From: Lachnospiraceae bacterium UBA1683
Lineage (GTDB): Bacteria; Bacillota; Clostridia; Lachnospirales; Lachnospiraceae
Length of the DNA stretch: 34,286 nt
Reading direction: 5' to 3'
Assembly (NCBI GenBank): GCA_002320245.1
Contig: DCKD01000004.1
Coordinates: 1 to 34,286 of the forward strand
Below, one piece after another: positions 15,596 through 24,622 of the stretch. The notes under the pieces were generated by a model. That model searched no databases, was not told the DNA's origin, and saw only the letters and a program-made list of their open reading frames with translations. How positions within the stretch are numbered: the stretch's first letter is position 1; every line of letters begins with the position of its first letter. The translations under genes were made by a program, and so were the position numbers.

Positions 15596-16960
15596 CTGAC
15601 CTTCTTTTAAAAGCCGGGCATTCGCCTGTTCAACTTTTAACTTGGAAAGAAGAATAGTAATAATGAAGTTAATAATCATCGGAATCCATAAATACATGAC
15701 ATACAGCATATTTATCGTAGACTGACTCTGGACCGCCGCATTTGCAACGAAACCGCTGGCTGCCAAAAGCCATCCGGCAAGAGCCGTTCCGATACCACCG
15801 CCAATTTTTACCCCTAGCGAGGTACAGGAGTACATTGTACCGTCAATGCGTTTGCGCTTTGTATGGAAGGTATAATCAGACGCTTCTGCAATCAGGGCAT
15901 TTAAGTCTCCCTGTAAAGGACTCATGCCAATGGATGCAACCCCGGAGAATACCAACATCAACGGAAGGCTGCCCATATATGCCGAAGCTACCACCAGTCC
16001 GCGCGCAATTGTTGCAATAATATACCCCGCCAGATTAATCTTATACATTCCCCCGAACCTCTTTACCAGTATCGGAGTAACAATCAAACCACAAATCAAG
16101 GGAATATTGATTGCCAATGCAAATGTTCCTAGCAGGCTCTCATCTCCGAGAATATACTTCATAAAATAGATTCCCATGTTTAATGTGGCTGTGAAAATCT
16201 GAGTCAATACATAGATACCGCAGATGATTAAGTAGTATTTATTCGATACAAGCATTTTAGCCGCATCTTTTAACTTATATTTTTCCACGGTTTCCATCTC
16301 TTTATTCGAATGGGTTTCATCCAGTTCTTCCGCCGGTATCTCCTTCACTGAAAAAACAGAGATTGTATTCACAACCAGCCCGATAACCGCATAAATAATC
16401 GCTACTGTTCTCCAGCCTGCTGCTCCGCCGCCCAATGCCTTTACCGCATCCACGGTAACAGCCCGGATCAGTAAACTGGTTCCAAATGCAAACATGAACC
16501 TTATCGAACCCATCTGCACACGCTCACTGCCGTTCTTTGTGATTAAAGCGGTAAGTGCCGAATACGCGATGTTATTCGCAGTGTAAAATACTGCATTCAG
16601 TGCCGTGTATGCGATGAAAAACCATGCATATTTTGCAAAATCCCCCAAATCAGCCGGGATGGCAAAAATAGCAATAATCATAGCGGCACATCCAAAATAT
16701 GCCCCAAACATCCACGGTCTCGCTTTTCCCATCCGGCTCTTTGTTTTGTCTATCATGGAACCAAAGAAAATATCCGTGATGCCGTCAAACAACTTTGAGA
16801 ACATAATTAATGTTCCTACAATCCCCGTGTTCAGGCCAACCGTATCTGATAAAAAAATCATCACAAAAGATGACAAAAACGCATATACCACATTTCCTGC
16901 AATATCACCTGATCCATAGCCTACTTTGTTATACCATTTTAAATACTTTTTTTCGTTCAT
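15584..16960 (-). CDS. GPH-family sugar:cation symporter, probable galactoside importer
   Basis: 458-aa, twelve-helix transporter of the glycoside-pentoside-hexuronide family (MelB/XylP/LacS core). Typical N-terminal features are KVGYGSGDIAGNVVYAF, the cation-site region KLFDGITDIFFGSMIDKTKSRMGKARPW around residues 55-82, and the mid-protein HTKRKRIDGTMYSCTSLGVKIGGG. It lacks the C-terminal EIIA domain found on LacS. RBS AAGGAG. It follows lacZ by 46 bases in the same operon, which makes lactose or another beta-galactoside the likely cargo. Confidence 0.9.
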   Translation of the reverse strand: MNEKKYLKWYNKVGYGSGDIAGNVVYAFLSSFVMIFLSDTVGLNTGIVGTLIMFSKLFDGITDIFFGSMIDKTKSRMGKARPWMFGAYFGCAAMIIAIFAIPADLGDFAKYAWFFIAYTALNAVFYTANNIAYSALTALITKNGSERVQMGSIRFMFAFGTSLLIRAVTVDAVKALGGGAAGWRTVAIIYAVIGLVVNTISVFSVKEIPAEELDETHSNKEMETVEKYKLKDAAKMLVSNKYYLIICGIYVLTQIFTATLNMGIYFMKYILGDESLLGTFALAINIPLICGLIVTPILVKRFGGMYKINLAGYIIATIARGLVVASAYMGSLPLMLVFSGVASIGMSPLQGDLNALIAEASDYTFHTKRKRIDGTMYSCTSLGVKIGGGIGTALAGWLLAASGFVANAAVQSQSTINMLYVMYLWIPMIINFIITILLSKLKVEQANARLLKEGQSIS

Positions 16961-17006
16961 CGTAGCTCCTTATCTACATAACCTGCCATACTGTTCCGTT
17001 ACAAAT

Positions 17007-20000
17007 CTATTTATCCCGAAGTACCATTTTTACCGCATACACGAATTTTTCACTGTTCAATTGATACTTTTCTGACAAAACCGGTCCGCAGCTATTGGAA
17101 CCGATTCCATTCTGTGCATAGTCCAGACAGAGAACCGTACTTCCCTCCGGAACCAATTCAAAATTGTGTTTTTTCCTTGTCAGCTCTTCCTGTGTATATG
17201 GAGAAGCATTAAACGAGAACGTTTTTTCGGAGGCAACTGCCAGATATCTTTTTCCACTTTCCACAATCACATAATCACAATCCGCATGACTGCCGTTTTC
17301 CTGCGGGCGGATATAATCTTCATGCAGCTCGTCCACATTGGCAGTATATACCCCATGGCTTCCTGCCCTGCATTTATCGGCATAGCTTTCTTCCGGTCCG
17401 ATTCCGTAAAAGGTAACTTTATCAAACGCTTTCTCTAAAAACAGGCGAATGCCAAATCTTGGAAGTTCCGGGAATTCCATATCCTTCCGAACTGCCATTT
17501 TTACATTGATTTCCCCGTCAGAATGAATTTTCCATGTGGCATGGATATCCAATATTCTTTGTACTGTAGCGGCTACAACAGACATGGAGCTTTGAATCAC
17601 GACTGTTCCACCCTGATTCTCATAAGTTGTTTCATAAGCCCTTGCGGCGCTCTGATCATAATGTGCATTCATCCACTCTGCTTTTATCTTACGGTCATTG
17701 TCTGTCGGGGCCCTCCATATATTTATTTCCATTGGCTTTGTGAGGACCTTACAGCCTCCCCGGTTCAGCTCCTGAAAAAGACCTGTCAGCTTATTATAAA
17801 TATACTCGAAAGTATTGGTACGGACCGTCAGGTACCTGTCTGTTTCCGTAACCTGTATCGTATCCTTTGTATCATCCCTGTCTGTTAACAATTCCACGGC
17901 CTTCTGATTTCTTCCATCCTGATTTTCCAGCAAAATCTCATCAAATCCCAGCAGGTAGTCCTTTTCCAGCAAATCGGTTGCCTTTTTTAAATGATACTGC
18001 ACCTTCAGATAACATTTTCCCTGCTCCGGAACCTTTACCGGAATGAAGACACTCCCATCCTCATGTGCGGGAACAGACTCCGGAATGTCTTTTTTGCCTC
18101 CTTCGGTCACTTTCCCGTCGCAGTTTACCTCATAGGAAAGATAGAGATAATCCTTCAGATCCGCAAAGTCCATATAGTTATGCAGCACCAGTTCTCCGGT
18201 GCCCTGCTCATACTTTACAACCCTTGCAGGACGGTATACATTCTTATATTCCAACAGTCCCGTGTGCGGGGTACGGTCAGGATAAACCAGGCCATCCATA
18301 CAGAAGTTGCCATCGTGGATTTCCTCGCCGTGGTCTCCGCCGTAATAGTACATTGCTTTTCCATTGTCAGCCTGTCCCTTATAGATTGCATGGTCACACC
18401 ACTCCCATACAAACCCGCCGCACATAATATCATTCTCTTCAATGAATCTGAAATAATCTTCCAAATCCCCAGGGCCGTTTCCCATCGCATGGCAGTATTC
18501 CACCATCAGATACGGCTTATCCGGATTGCTGTCCAAATATTCCTGTATCTCCTCAAATGCAGGATACATTCTGCTGTGAATATCAATGTTGGAATAATCA
18601 TACTTGCGGTCGCTGCTTCTATAAAAGGCGCTTTCGTAATGCGTCAGCCTCGTAGGATCAAATGTCTTTGTCCACTTCAGGGCTTCCTCAAAAGTACATC
18701 CGTAGCCGCACTCATTTCCCATAGACCATACCACGATGCATGGGCGGTTCTTATCCCTATGAACGCACAGCATCGTGCGGTCAAGCGTTGCCGGAATAAA
18801 ATCCGGATTCTCCGCAATCCGTCTGTTCCAGTGCTCTACCACATTCTCCCAGCTTGAATCCTTCAGATACTGTGTCTGTGTACCGTGGCTTTCATTGTCC
18901 GCCTCATCAATGACAAACAACCCATATTCATCACAGAGCTGGTAAAAATACGGCACATTCGGATAATGGCTGCTGCGGACCGCATTAAAATTGTACCGCT
19001 TCATCATAGACAAATCTTTTTTAATCTGTTCCAGCCCCGTCACAAAACCAGTAACCGGATCCGAATCGTGCCGGTTTACGCCTTTGAATTTAATTGGCTT
19101 CTGATTCACATATACGATATTGTCCGCTATATGGATTTCCCGGATACCAATGCGGTCTGTAATAACCTCCTTGCCCGAAGTAAATACCACACTATACAGA
19201 TAAGGTTCTTCCGGATTCCATAACGTCGGATTTTCGATTTTCAGCAGTGCCTTATGGGTGTACCCGTCCCCACAGTCTGCGGCCTCAAATCTGCCTTCGG
19301 AAACTAAGGCATTCTCCGCATCATAAACGGCAATATCAACATCCCCGCCAGTTCCCAAAAAAGCGGCTTTTATATGGATGGATGCACCTGTTTCTCCGGT
19401 TTCAGTTGTGGTGAAATAATCAAACAGTACTGCTTCCGGCCTTTTCAGAAGATAGACATCTCTGAAAATGCCGCTCATGCGGAATTTGTCCTGATCCTCA
19501 AGATAAGTCCCATCACACCATTTCAACACCAGTACCGCTAATCGGTTTGTTCCCTCCACAAGACTGCCGGTAACGTCAAATTCACTGGTTGCATGGGAAA
19601 CCTGGCTGTACCCCACGTACTCGCCGTTCATCCACACATAAAAGCAAGAATCCACGCCTTCAAAATTAAGATATGCCTTTGGAGCATCCGCGTCCTTCCG
19701 ATATTCAAATTCACATACATATGCCCCACATGGATTATCCTGCGGGACATAAGGCGGGTCTATCGGAATCGGGTATCTTACATTTGTGTATTGGTGGCTG
19801 TCATAACCATAATTCTGCCAGACGCCCGGAACCGGGACCGTATCGAATTCTCCAACTGACGCTCCTTTTGCAAAAAAACTCTCCTGCAAGTCATAGATAC
19901 TGTCATAATACCTGAACTTCCAGTTGCCGTTCAGGATTTGCATACGGTCTGACTTTTCCCTGTCTTCAACCAATCCTCCCATACTTTTAGACGCCGGAAT

Positions 20001-20072
20001 ATAGTATGCCCTGTACGGCATCGTATTCTCATGCATTTTCGTTAAATCTTCATAATACTTTGGTACTAACAT
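17007..20072 (-). CDS. lacZ: Beta-galactosidase, glycoside hydrolase family 2
   Basis: 1021-aa GH2 enzyme of the long LacZ type. Order: N-terminal sugar-binding domain (about 50-215, with GVWQNYGYD and YVGYSQVSH), Ig-like domain (215-315), TIM barrel (about 320-620) and the C-terminal beta-galactosidase small-chain domain (about 750-1020). The acid/base is Glu454 in WSMGNECGYG and the nucleophile Glu525 in YLMVEYCHAMGN. No signal peptide, so it acts in the cytoplasm on sugar brought in by the GPH symporter downstream. The ATG follows GGAAAGGAAGG. It starts an operon that faces the AraC pseudogene, with which it shares a 166-base control region. Confidence 0.95.
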   Translation of the reverse strand: MLVPKYYEDLTKMHENTMPYRAYYIPASKSMGGLVEDREKSDRMQILNGNWKFRYYDSIYDLQESFFAKGASVGEFDTVPVPGVWQNYGYDSHQYTNVRYPIPIDPPYVPQDNPCGAYVCEFEYRKDADAPKAYLNFEGVDSCFYVWMNGEYVGYSQVSHATSEFDVTGSLVEGTNRLAVLVLKWCDGTYLEDQDKFRMSGIFRDVYLLKRPEAVLFDYFTTTETGETGASIHIKAAFLGTGGDVDIAVYDAENALVSEGRFEAADCGDGYTHKALLKIENPTLWNPEEPYLYSVVFTSGKEVITDRIGIREIHIADNIVYVNQKPIKFKGVNRHDSDPVTGFVTGLEQIKKDLSMMKRYNFNAVRSSHYPNVPYFYQLCDEYGLFVIDEADNESHGTQTQYLKDSSWENVVEHWNRRIAENPDFIPATLDRTMLCVHRDKNRPCIVVWSMGNECGYGCTFEEALKWTKTFDPTRLTHYESAFYRSSDRKYDYSNIDIHSRMYPAFEEIQEYLDSNPDKPYLMVEYCHAMGNGPGDLEDYFRFIEENDIMCGGFVWEWCDHAIYKGQADNGKAMYYYGGDHGEEIHDGNFCMDGLVYPDRTPHTGLLEYKNVYRPARVVKYEQGTGELVLHNYMDFADLKDYLYLSYEVNCDGKVTEGGKKDIPESVPAHEDGSVFIPVKVPEQGKCYLKVQYHLKKATDLLEKDYLLGFDEILLENQDGRNQKAVELLTDRDDTKDTIQVTETDRYLTVRTNTFEYIYNKLTGLFQELNRGGCKVLTKPMEINIWRAPTDNDRKIKAEWMNAHYDQSAARAYETTYENQGGTVVIQSSMSVVAATVQRILDIHATWKIHSDGEINVKMAVRKDMEFPELPRFGIRLFLEKAFDKVTFYGIGPEESYADKCRAGSHGVYTANVDELHEDYIRPQENGSHADCDYVIVESGKRYLAVASEKTFSFNASPYTQEELTRKKHNFELVPEGSTVLCLDYAQNGIGSNSCGPVLSEKYQLNSEKFVYAVKMVLRDK

Positions 20073-20131
20073 GTTCGTTCCTTCCTTTCCTCATTTTTAT
20101 TTTTCTTTTATGTCTTCTGTTCCGTGGATTT

Positions 20132-20161
20132 ATTATATCTTTTTCCCCTAAAATATGTCCA
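20132..20161 (-). promoter_or_regulatory. Promoter of the lacZ-GPH operon
   Basis: Minus-strand TGGACA (20156-20161), 18-base spacer, TATAAT (20132-20137). Five of six and six of six consensus matches. The -35 overlaps one arm of the inverted repeat described next. Confidence 0.75.
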
Positions 20162-20188
20162 TAAATTCTATTAGACAAAACATGGACA
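20156..20188. promoter_or_regulatory. Inverted repeat between divergent lacZ and araC promoters
   Basis: TGTCCAT (20156-20162) and ATGGACA (20182-20188) form a 7-bp inverted repeat 26 bp apart centre to centre. One arm covers the lacZ -35 and the other the araC promoter spacer. It is a good candidate binding site for the divergent AraC regulator. Confidence 0.5.
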
Positions 20189-20200
20189 AAATGATACACT
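20172..20200 (+). promoter_or_regulatory. Promoter of the araC-type gene
   Basis: TAGACA (20172-20177), 17-base spacer, TACACT (20195-20200). The gene starts 39 bases downstream behind AGGAGG. Confidence 0.55.
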
Positions 20201-20238
20201 GTAAAAAAAACTGCGTTTTTTAACAGGAGGTACGGCAA

Positions 20239-21144
20239 ATGTATACGAATTCCGCATATCTGAATCATTCAAAATTGCATTTTAAGGATAAAAGCAGGCC
20301 GTTGATTGTGGGAAGCTGCGGCACCTACCGCCTGTTTACCCGTTCTAAGCTTCCGACTTACCGCCCCAGAGGCAGAATTGATTATCAGCTGCTGTATATT
20401 GCTGCCGGAAAGGCACACTTTTTCTTTGAGGAAGATGTAGAAGAGATTGTGACTGCCGGCCACATGGTTCTGTACAGACCAAGGGAAATGCAAAAATATG
20501 TATATTACGGGGATGACCAGACAGAAGTATTCTGGGTTCATTTTACCGGAAATGATGTGAAACAGATTCTCAGAAGATATAAGCTCCCGTCAACCGGGCA
20601 TGTATTTTATACCGGCACCTCTCCGGATTACCAGCAGTTGTTTCGGAAAATGATACAGGAGCTTCAGATATGCAGGCCTTACTATGAAGATTATCTGACC
20701 TTACTCCTACAGCAGATTTTTATTCTCATCGGAAGACAGTCCGAGGATGAAAGCAAAGTAAACAGTTGCACAAAATCAGGCAGAAATGGCTGCCTGCTAT
20801 TTTAACACACACTACAATACGGACATCATCATTGAGCAATACGCCGCATCCAGAAATATGAGCACTTGTTGGTTTATCCGGAATTTCAAACGCTATATAT
20901 GGTTAAGAAAATGATTGAGCAACAGGAAAAACAGATTGGGATTACACCAATGAAATATATCCTTAGCATCCGAATTTCAAATGCACAGCATTTATTGGAA
21001 ACCACCTCTTATCATGTAAATGAAATAGCAGATATCATCGGATATGACGACCCGCTCTATTTCAGCCGCTTATTTAGGAAGCAGGTGGGGTTTTCCCCCT
21101 CAGAATACAGGAGGAAAAAAGAGATGGAATCCCAAAATGAATGA
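20239..21144 (+). pseudogene. AraC-family regulator of the lac locus, broken
   Basis: The first 180 or so codons encode an AraC-type cupin sensor domain (PTYRPRGRIDYQLLYIA, MVLYRPREMQKYVYYG, EVFWVHFTG). The frame then ends at TAA 20803-20805. A shifted frame from about 20783 continues the protein as EMAACYFNTHYNTDIII and WFIRNFKRY, and the original frame resumes with GITPMKYILSIRISNAQHLL and the second HTH (YHVNEIADIIGYDDPLYFSRLFRKQVGFSP). Normal relatives read FKRY directly into TGITPMKYI; here about 41 extra bases sit between them (near 20895-20937). So there are two lesions: a one-frame shift near 20780 and an out-of-frame insertion. Intact promoter and AGGAGG site remain. A sequencing error could explain the first lesion but not easily the second. 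Confidence 0.8.
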
Positions 21145-21234
21145 AGCGTATTTTTCCGCCATTATAAGATAGATGAGCCGCTGCCTCACGATAAGGACCT
21201 GTATGAAAAGAACCGAAACCCTTACAGTCCATGA
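21145..21234 (+). pseudogene. Short remnant of an unidentified C-terminus
   Basis: Directly after the araC stop, in the same frame, 29 codons read FFRHYKIDEPLPHDKDLY and EKNRNPYSP before TGA. No start codon or ribosome site of its own. It has the look of a conserved enzyme tail rather than chance sequence, and might come from a sulfatase or glycosidase, but I do not recognise the family with certainty. Confidence 0.3.
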
Positions 21235-21293
21235 TTATCCACGATAAGCATATTCAGTTCCCGCCACCTGTGGACTATGTAAGCAACAGTTTC

Positions 21294-22412
21294 TCAGCTT
21301 TTGGACAGGCTTTTCCCGATTTCCATAATCTGCTCATAGCACTGCCCGAAAAACATCCGGTATCCCTCGCAGAAATAGTTTTTATAAAGCCCGGTATCAG
21401 GCTGAAAATCCCGATTGCGCTGGCAGCCTCCCCGGCAGAGCCGGAAATACTTACAGGAGCGGCATTCTTCATCCAATTTCCGGGATTGCTCGATGAACTG
21501 AATCTCGCTCCTTCTCTGGTTAATGTAGTCCAGGCGGTCTGTGTTAAAATTCCCCAGACGGTACTCATCCATCATATAAAAATCACATGGATACACACTT
21601 CCGTCTGCCTCTACCACATTCTGGATTCCACAGACCCCTCTCTGTTCACAGGATTCTGCCATGTAGCCTGCCGCAAGACCGACATAATTTTCAAACTGCC
21701 GGATAAAAGGCTGCTTTCCACGCCTCAAATCCTTGTACCACAGCCGGAATAAATCTGTCAGAAACTGTCCATATACCTCTGGTGAAAGGGAATACGGGGT
21801 TTTCCCATGCTCTTCTCCAAAGGGATCCAGACAGGCAATATATTGTTGATAATACCATCCCCGCCTTTTATAAGCGCCATATATCTCCCGAATATTCTCT
21901 GCGATTTTTGGCGTGACAACGGTTAGGATATTATAATCCACCCCATACTCATCCATCAGCATTGCCGCCTGATTGACACGGGCAAAGGTGCCGCTCCCGG
22001 AATGTGTGTGCCGCATAGAGTTGTGGATTTCTTCCGTTCCGTCCACCGACAGGCCAATCAGGAAATGATTCTCTTTGAAAAACCGGCACCATTCTTCTGT
22101 AATTGCATAACCATTGGTCTGAAACGCATTCTGCACCTGTACATGATTTCTGTTGTACTGGTTCTGAAATTCAATTGCTTTTTTGAAAAAATCAACTCCG
22201 CGCAGGGTTGGCTCACCGCCCTGATAAGTGTAGCTTATCAGGCCCTCTGCCCGCAGCATCGTTTTCCGTATTATATTTTTCAGCGTTTGCTCACTCATGT
22301 ACCCGAAAGATTCTTGTGTACGTTTCTGTGCTTCATCACAGTAGAAACAATAGTCGCAGGACATATTGCACATGCTGGAAGATGGTTTCATTAAAACACT
22401 GATTGCCGGCAT
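21294..22412 (-). CDS. Radical SAM protein, anaerobic sulfatase maturase type
   Basis: 372-aa radical SAM/SPASM enzyme. The SAM cluster motif CxxxCxxC is Cys15, Cys19, Cys22 in MCNMSCDYCFYC. YQGGEPTL (about 62-69), AFQTNG and LSVDGTEEIHN follow the anSME pattern. The SPASM part has CGIQNVVEADGSVYPCDFYM, CRSCKYFRLCRGGCQRNR and YFCEG, supplying the two auxiliary iron-sulfur clusters; the Asp of PCDFYM matches the proposed catalytic base. Such enzymes oxidise a Cys or Ser in sulfatases to formylglycine. No intact sulfatase is in the window, only a possible remnant next door. RBS AAAGGAGAG. Other SPASM peptide-modifying roles cannot be fully ruled out. Confidence 0.85.
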   Translation of the reverse strand: MPAISVLMKPSSSMCNMSCDYCFYCDEAQKRTQESFGYMSEQTLKNIIRKTMLRAEGLISYTYQGGEPTLRGVDFFKKAIEFQNQYNRNHVQVQNAFQTNGYAITEEWCRFFKENHFLIGLSVDGTEEIHNSMRHTHSGSGTFARVNQAAMLMDEYGVDYNILTVVTPKIAENIREIYGAYKRRGWYYQQYIACLDPFGEEHGKTPYSLSPEVYGQFLTDLFRLWYKDLRRGKQPFIRQFENYVGLAAGYMAESCEQRGVCGIQNVVEADGSVYPCDFYMMDEYRLGNFNTDRLDYINQRRSEIQFIEQSRKLDEECRSCKYFRLCRGGCQRNRDFQPDTGLYKNYFCEGYRMFFGQCYEQIMEIGKSLSKS

Positions 22413-22577
22413 TTTATCTCTCCTTTATCTATAATTATTCTGTTTGTTTACCCTCAGTGGACAAAAGGCAGCACGCCACCGAAGGTATCTGTGGTTGTTC
22501 TTTCTGTGTATCTATGATTGTTCCGTATGTAGAATCATAGCACATTTTCTTTTTCAGTTCCAGTACAGTTTTCCCCT

Positions 22578-22724
22578 TCACTGTGTCCTCGGCATTCGTA
22601 TCTCTACTACAGCGCTCTGACGGATATTGTACGCGGTAAAGACCATCGTGATGCCTAGTTCCTCCCAATTCAGTGTCCCCTCCAGCTTGTTCACAAGCAA
22701 CTTATCATCATCCATGCCATACAT
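22578..22724 (-). pseudogene. Possible transposase C-terminal remnant
   Basis: A 48-codon frame contains MDDDKLLVNKLEGTLNWEEL and GITMVFTAYNIRQSAVVEI, with the feel of the C-terminal end of a DDE transposase (a final helix with TAYNIRQ). No other part of an insertion sequence and no terminal repeats are seen. The surrounding bases 22435-22740 hold no convincing gene. Identification is weak. Confidence 0.3.
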
Positions 22725-22761
22725 TTACATCTGTGTTTATATGTAACATTTTCGAGATTAC

Positions 22762-22790
22762 TTGCGCTTTATCATACGATATGATACAAT
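22762..22790 (+). promoter_or_regulatory. Promoter of the thi operon
   Basis: TTGCGC (22762-22767), 17-base spacer, TACAAT (22785-22790). The TPP riboswitch starts about 20 bases downstream, as expected for a leader. Confidence 0.65.
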
Positions 22791-22809
22791 ATCAGAAAAA
22801 TTTAGACAA

Positions 22810-22893
22810 TTGGGGAGCTTGTATGACAGGCTGAGAGGAAGGTATGACCTTCGACCTATTAACCTGATTTGGATAATGCCAACGTAGGGACAT
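22810..22893 (+). ncRNA. TPP riboswitch (THI element)
   Basis: The conserved landmarks appear in order: GGGGAGCTTG at the P1/P2 start, CTGAGAGG (22831-22838), a variable GAAGGT...ACCTTC arm, then CCTGATTTGGATAATGCC and AACGTAGGGA to 22890. It binds thiamine pyrophosphate and controls the thiS-thiF-thiG-thiH-tenI operon directly downstream. Confidence 0.95.
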
Positions 22894-22911
22894 TTGTAAA
22901 CACGGAATTTC

Positions 22912-22949
22912 TGGGGAGTTACCAATCAGGCAGCTTCCCTTATTTTTTT
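22912..22949 (+). terminator. Riboswitch expression-platform terminator
   Basis: GGGGAGTT-A-CC / GG-C-AGCTTCCC forms a stem with one A-C mismatch and a 5-base loop, followed by TTATTTTTTT. The T run leads straight into GGAGG of the thiS ribosome site, so TPP binding would favour early termination before thiS. Confidence 0.85.
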
Positions 22950-22960
22950 GGAGGTAAGTT

Positions 22961-23155
22961 ATGGTAAAAGTCAATGGACACGAAACAGACGCGGCTGGAA
23001 ACACGATATCCGAATACCTCACCGGCACGAACTATGACGCGAAACGAATTGCCGTGGAAAAAAACGGAGAGATTGTTCCAAAAGCAGAATATGAAACAAC
23101 CGTTTTAATAGACGGTGATGTTATTGAAATAGTCAGTTTTGTAGGAGGCGGTTGA
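22961..23155 (+). CDS. thiS: Sulfur carrier protein ThiS
   Basis: 64-aa ubiquitin-like sulfur carrier. It ends in the required Gly-Gly (SFVGGG), which ThiF adenylates and which then carries a thiocarboxylate to ThiG for thiazole synthesis. LIDGDVIEIVSFVGGG is the typical C-terminus. Start ATG follows GGAGG 7 bases upstream, right after the riboswitch terminator. ThiF starts one base after the stop. Confidence 0.95.
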   Translation: MVKVNGHETDAAGNTISEYLTGTNYDAKRIAVEKNGEIVPKAEYETTVLIDGDVIEIVSFVGGG

Positions 23156-23156
23156 T

Positions 23157-23801
23157 ATGTCACATCCATCACTGGATAAGGAAGAATTCCTGTCAGCATT
23201 GGAAGAACGCCACGGCACGGCACTTCAAAGCAAATTTAACAACGCAGCCGTTGCCGTATGCGGCCTCGGCGGGCTTGGCTCCAATATTGCCATCTCCCTT
23301 GCAAGAGCCGGTGTCGGGAAGCTCTATTTAATTGATTTTGACAAAGTGGAAATTTCAAATTTGAACCGGCAGCAATACGCAGTCTCACAGCTTGGGATGA
23401 ATAAAACAGAGGCCTTGCGCGAAACGCTTTTATCAATTGCACCATACTGCGAGATAATTATCCACACGGCGCGCATAACAGAGGACAATTTTGCCCAACT
23501 GCTTTGTGATGCCGATATTATCTGTGAAGCGTTCGACCGGGCGGAGGCAAAAGCAATGCTTGTAAACAATGTGCTGGAATATTTTCCCCACAAATTTATC
23601 GTGTCCGGCTCCGGTATGGCGGGATTGTCTTCCTCCAATACCATCCGGACACGGAGAATTACAAAACGTTTCTATCTATGCGGTGATGAAATCAGTGATA
23701 TTTCAGATGGACTGGGGCTTGTTTCTGCCCGTGTCATGATTTGCGCCGCACATCAGGCTAATATGGTTCTGCGCATTGCCGCCGGAGAATATGACGCCTG
23801 A
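23157..23801 (+). CDS. thiF: ThiS adenylyltransferase ThiF, short (family 2) type
   Basis: 214-aa E1-like enzyme that adenylates the ThiS C-terminus. The nucleotide loop GLGGLGSN is at residues 36-43, then LIDFDKVEISNLNRQQY with its conserved Asp, Asn and Arg. It is shorter than E. coli ThiF and lacks the paired CxxC zinc motifs, as in the clostridial family-2 proteins of thi operons. AGGAGG lies inside the end of thiS, so the genes are coupled. Confidence 0.93.
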   Translation: MSHPSLDKEEFLSALEERHGTALQSKFNNAAVAVCGLGGLGSNIAISLARAGVGKLYLIDFDKVEISNLNRQQYAVSQLGMNKTEALRETLLSIAPYCEIIIHTARITEDNFAQLLCDADIICEAFDRAEAKAMLVNNVLEYFPHKFIVSGSGMAGLSSSNTIRTRRITKRFYLCGDEISDISDGLGLVSARVMICAAHQANMVLRIAAGEYDA

Positions 23802-23835
23802 ACAAATACAAAACAGGAAGAAAAGAGGAAAGATA

Positions 23836-24609
23836 ATGCAGGCAAACGACAAACTTATCATTGGCGGACATGAGTTCCATTCGAGATTTATTCTGGGTTC
23901 CGGTAAATATTCCCTAAACCTCATTGAAGCAGCCGTAAAGGATGCCGGGGCTGAAATAATTACCCTTGCAGTACGGCGTGCCAATACAAAAGAACACGAA
24001 AACATACTGGACTACATCCCGAAAGGGGTAACCCTCCTTCCCAATACCTCCGGCGCACGGAATGCAGATGAGGCAGTCCGAATAGCCAGATTGGCAAGGG
24101 AGCTTGGCTGCGGTGACTTTGTGAAAATTGAGATTATGCGGGACAGTAAGTATCTGCTTCCCGATAATACGGAAACAATCAAGGCAACTGAGATTCTCGC
24201 AAGGGAGGGTTTCATAGTCCTTCCATATATGTATCCGGATTTGAATGCAGCCAGAGACCTTGTAAATGCCGGTGCTGCCGCAGTCATGCCGCTTGCTGCT
24301 CCTATTGGCTCCAACAAAGGGCTGGCTACCCGCGATTTTATCCAAATTCTTATCAATGAAATTGAATTGCCGATTATTGTAGACGCCGGAATCGGCAGAC
24401 CTTCCCATGCCTGTGAAGCGATGGAAATGGGAGCTGCTGCAATTATGGCAAACACTGCCCTGGCTACAGCAGGAAACCTCACTTTGATGGCTTCCGCTTT
24501 CCGTCAGGCAATTGAAGCAGGAAGAAAAGCATACCTCTCCGGGGTTGGCCGGGTATTGGCCCGGGGTGCATCTGCCTCCGATCCTCTCACCGGTTTCCTG
24601 CATGATTAA
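23836..24609 (+). CDS. thiG: Thiazole synthase ThiG
   Basis: 257-aa TIM-barrel enzyme that joins deoxyxylulose-5-P, dehydroglycine and ThiS thiocarboxylate into the thiazole phosphate. Motifs: GGHEFHSRFILGSGKY at the N-terminus, ITLAVRR, LPNTSGARNADEAVR, FVKIEIMRDSKYLLPD (Schiff-base Lys region), AAPIGSNKGL and DAGIGRPSHA, ending with ALATAGN. The ATG at 23836 follows AGAGGAAAG; the longer frame to 23776 runs through the end of thiF. Confidence 0.95.
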   Translation: MQANDKLIIGGHEFHSRFILGSGKYSLNLIEAAVKDAGAEIITLAVRRANTKEHENILDYIPKGVTLLPNTSGARNADEAVRIARLARELGCGDFVKIEIMRDSKYLLPDNTETIKATEILAREGFIVLPYMYPDLNAARDLVNAGAAAVMPLAAPIGSNKGLATRDFIQILINEIELPIIVDAGIGRPSHACEAMEMGAAAIMANTALATAGNLTLMASAFRQAIEAGRKAYLSGVGRVLARGASASDPLTGFLHD

Positions 24610-24622
24610 GGGGGTGGTACAG

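Noticed and set aside
17991..18857. 288-codon plus-strand frame opposite lacZ
   Set aside because: It is antisense to a clear GH2 gene and has no ribosome site or recognisable domain.
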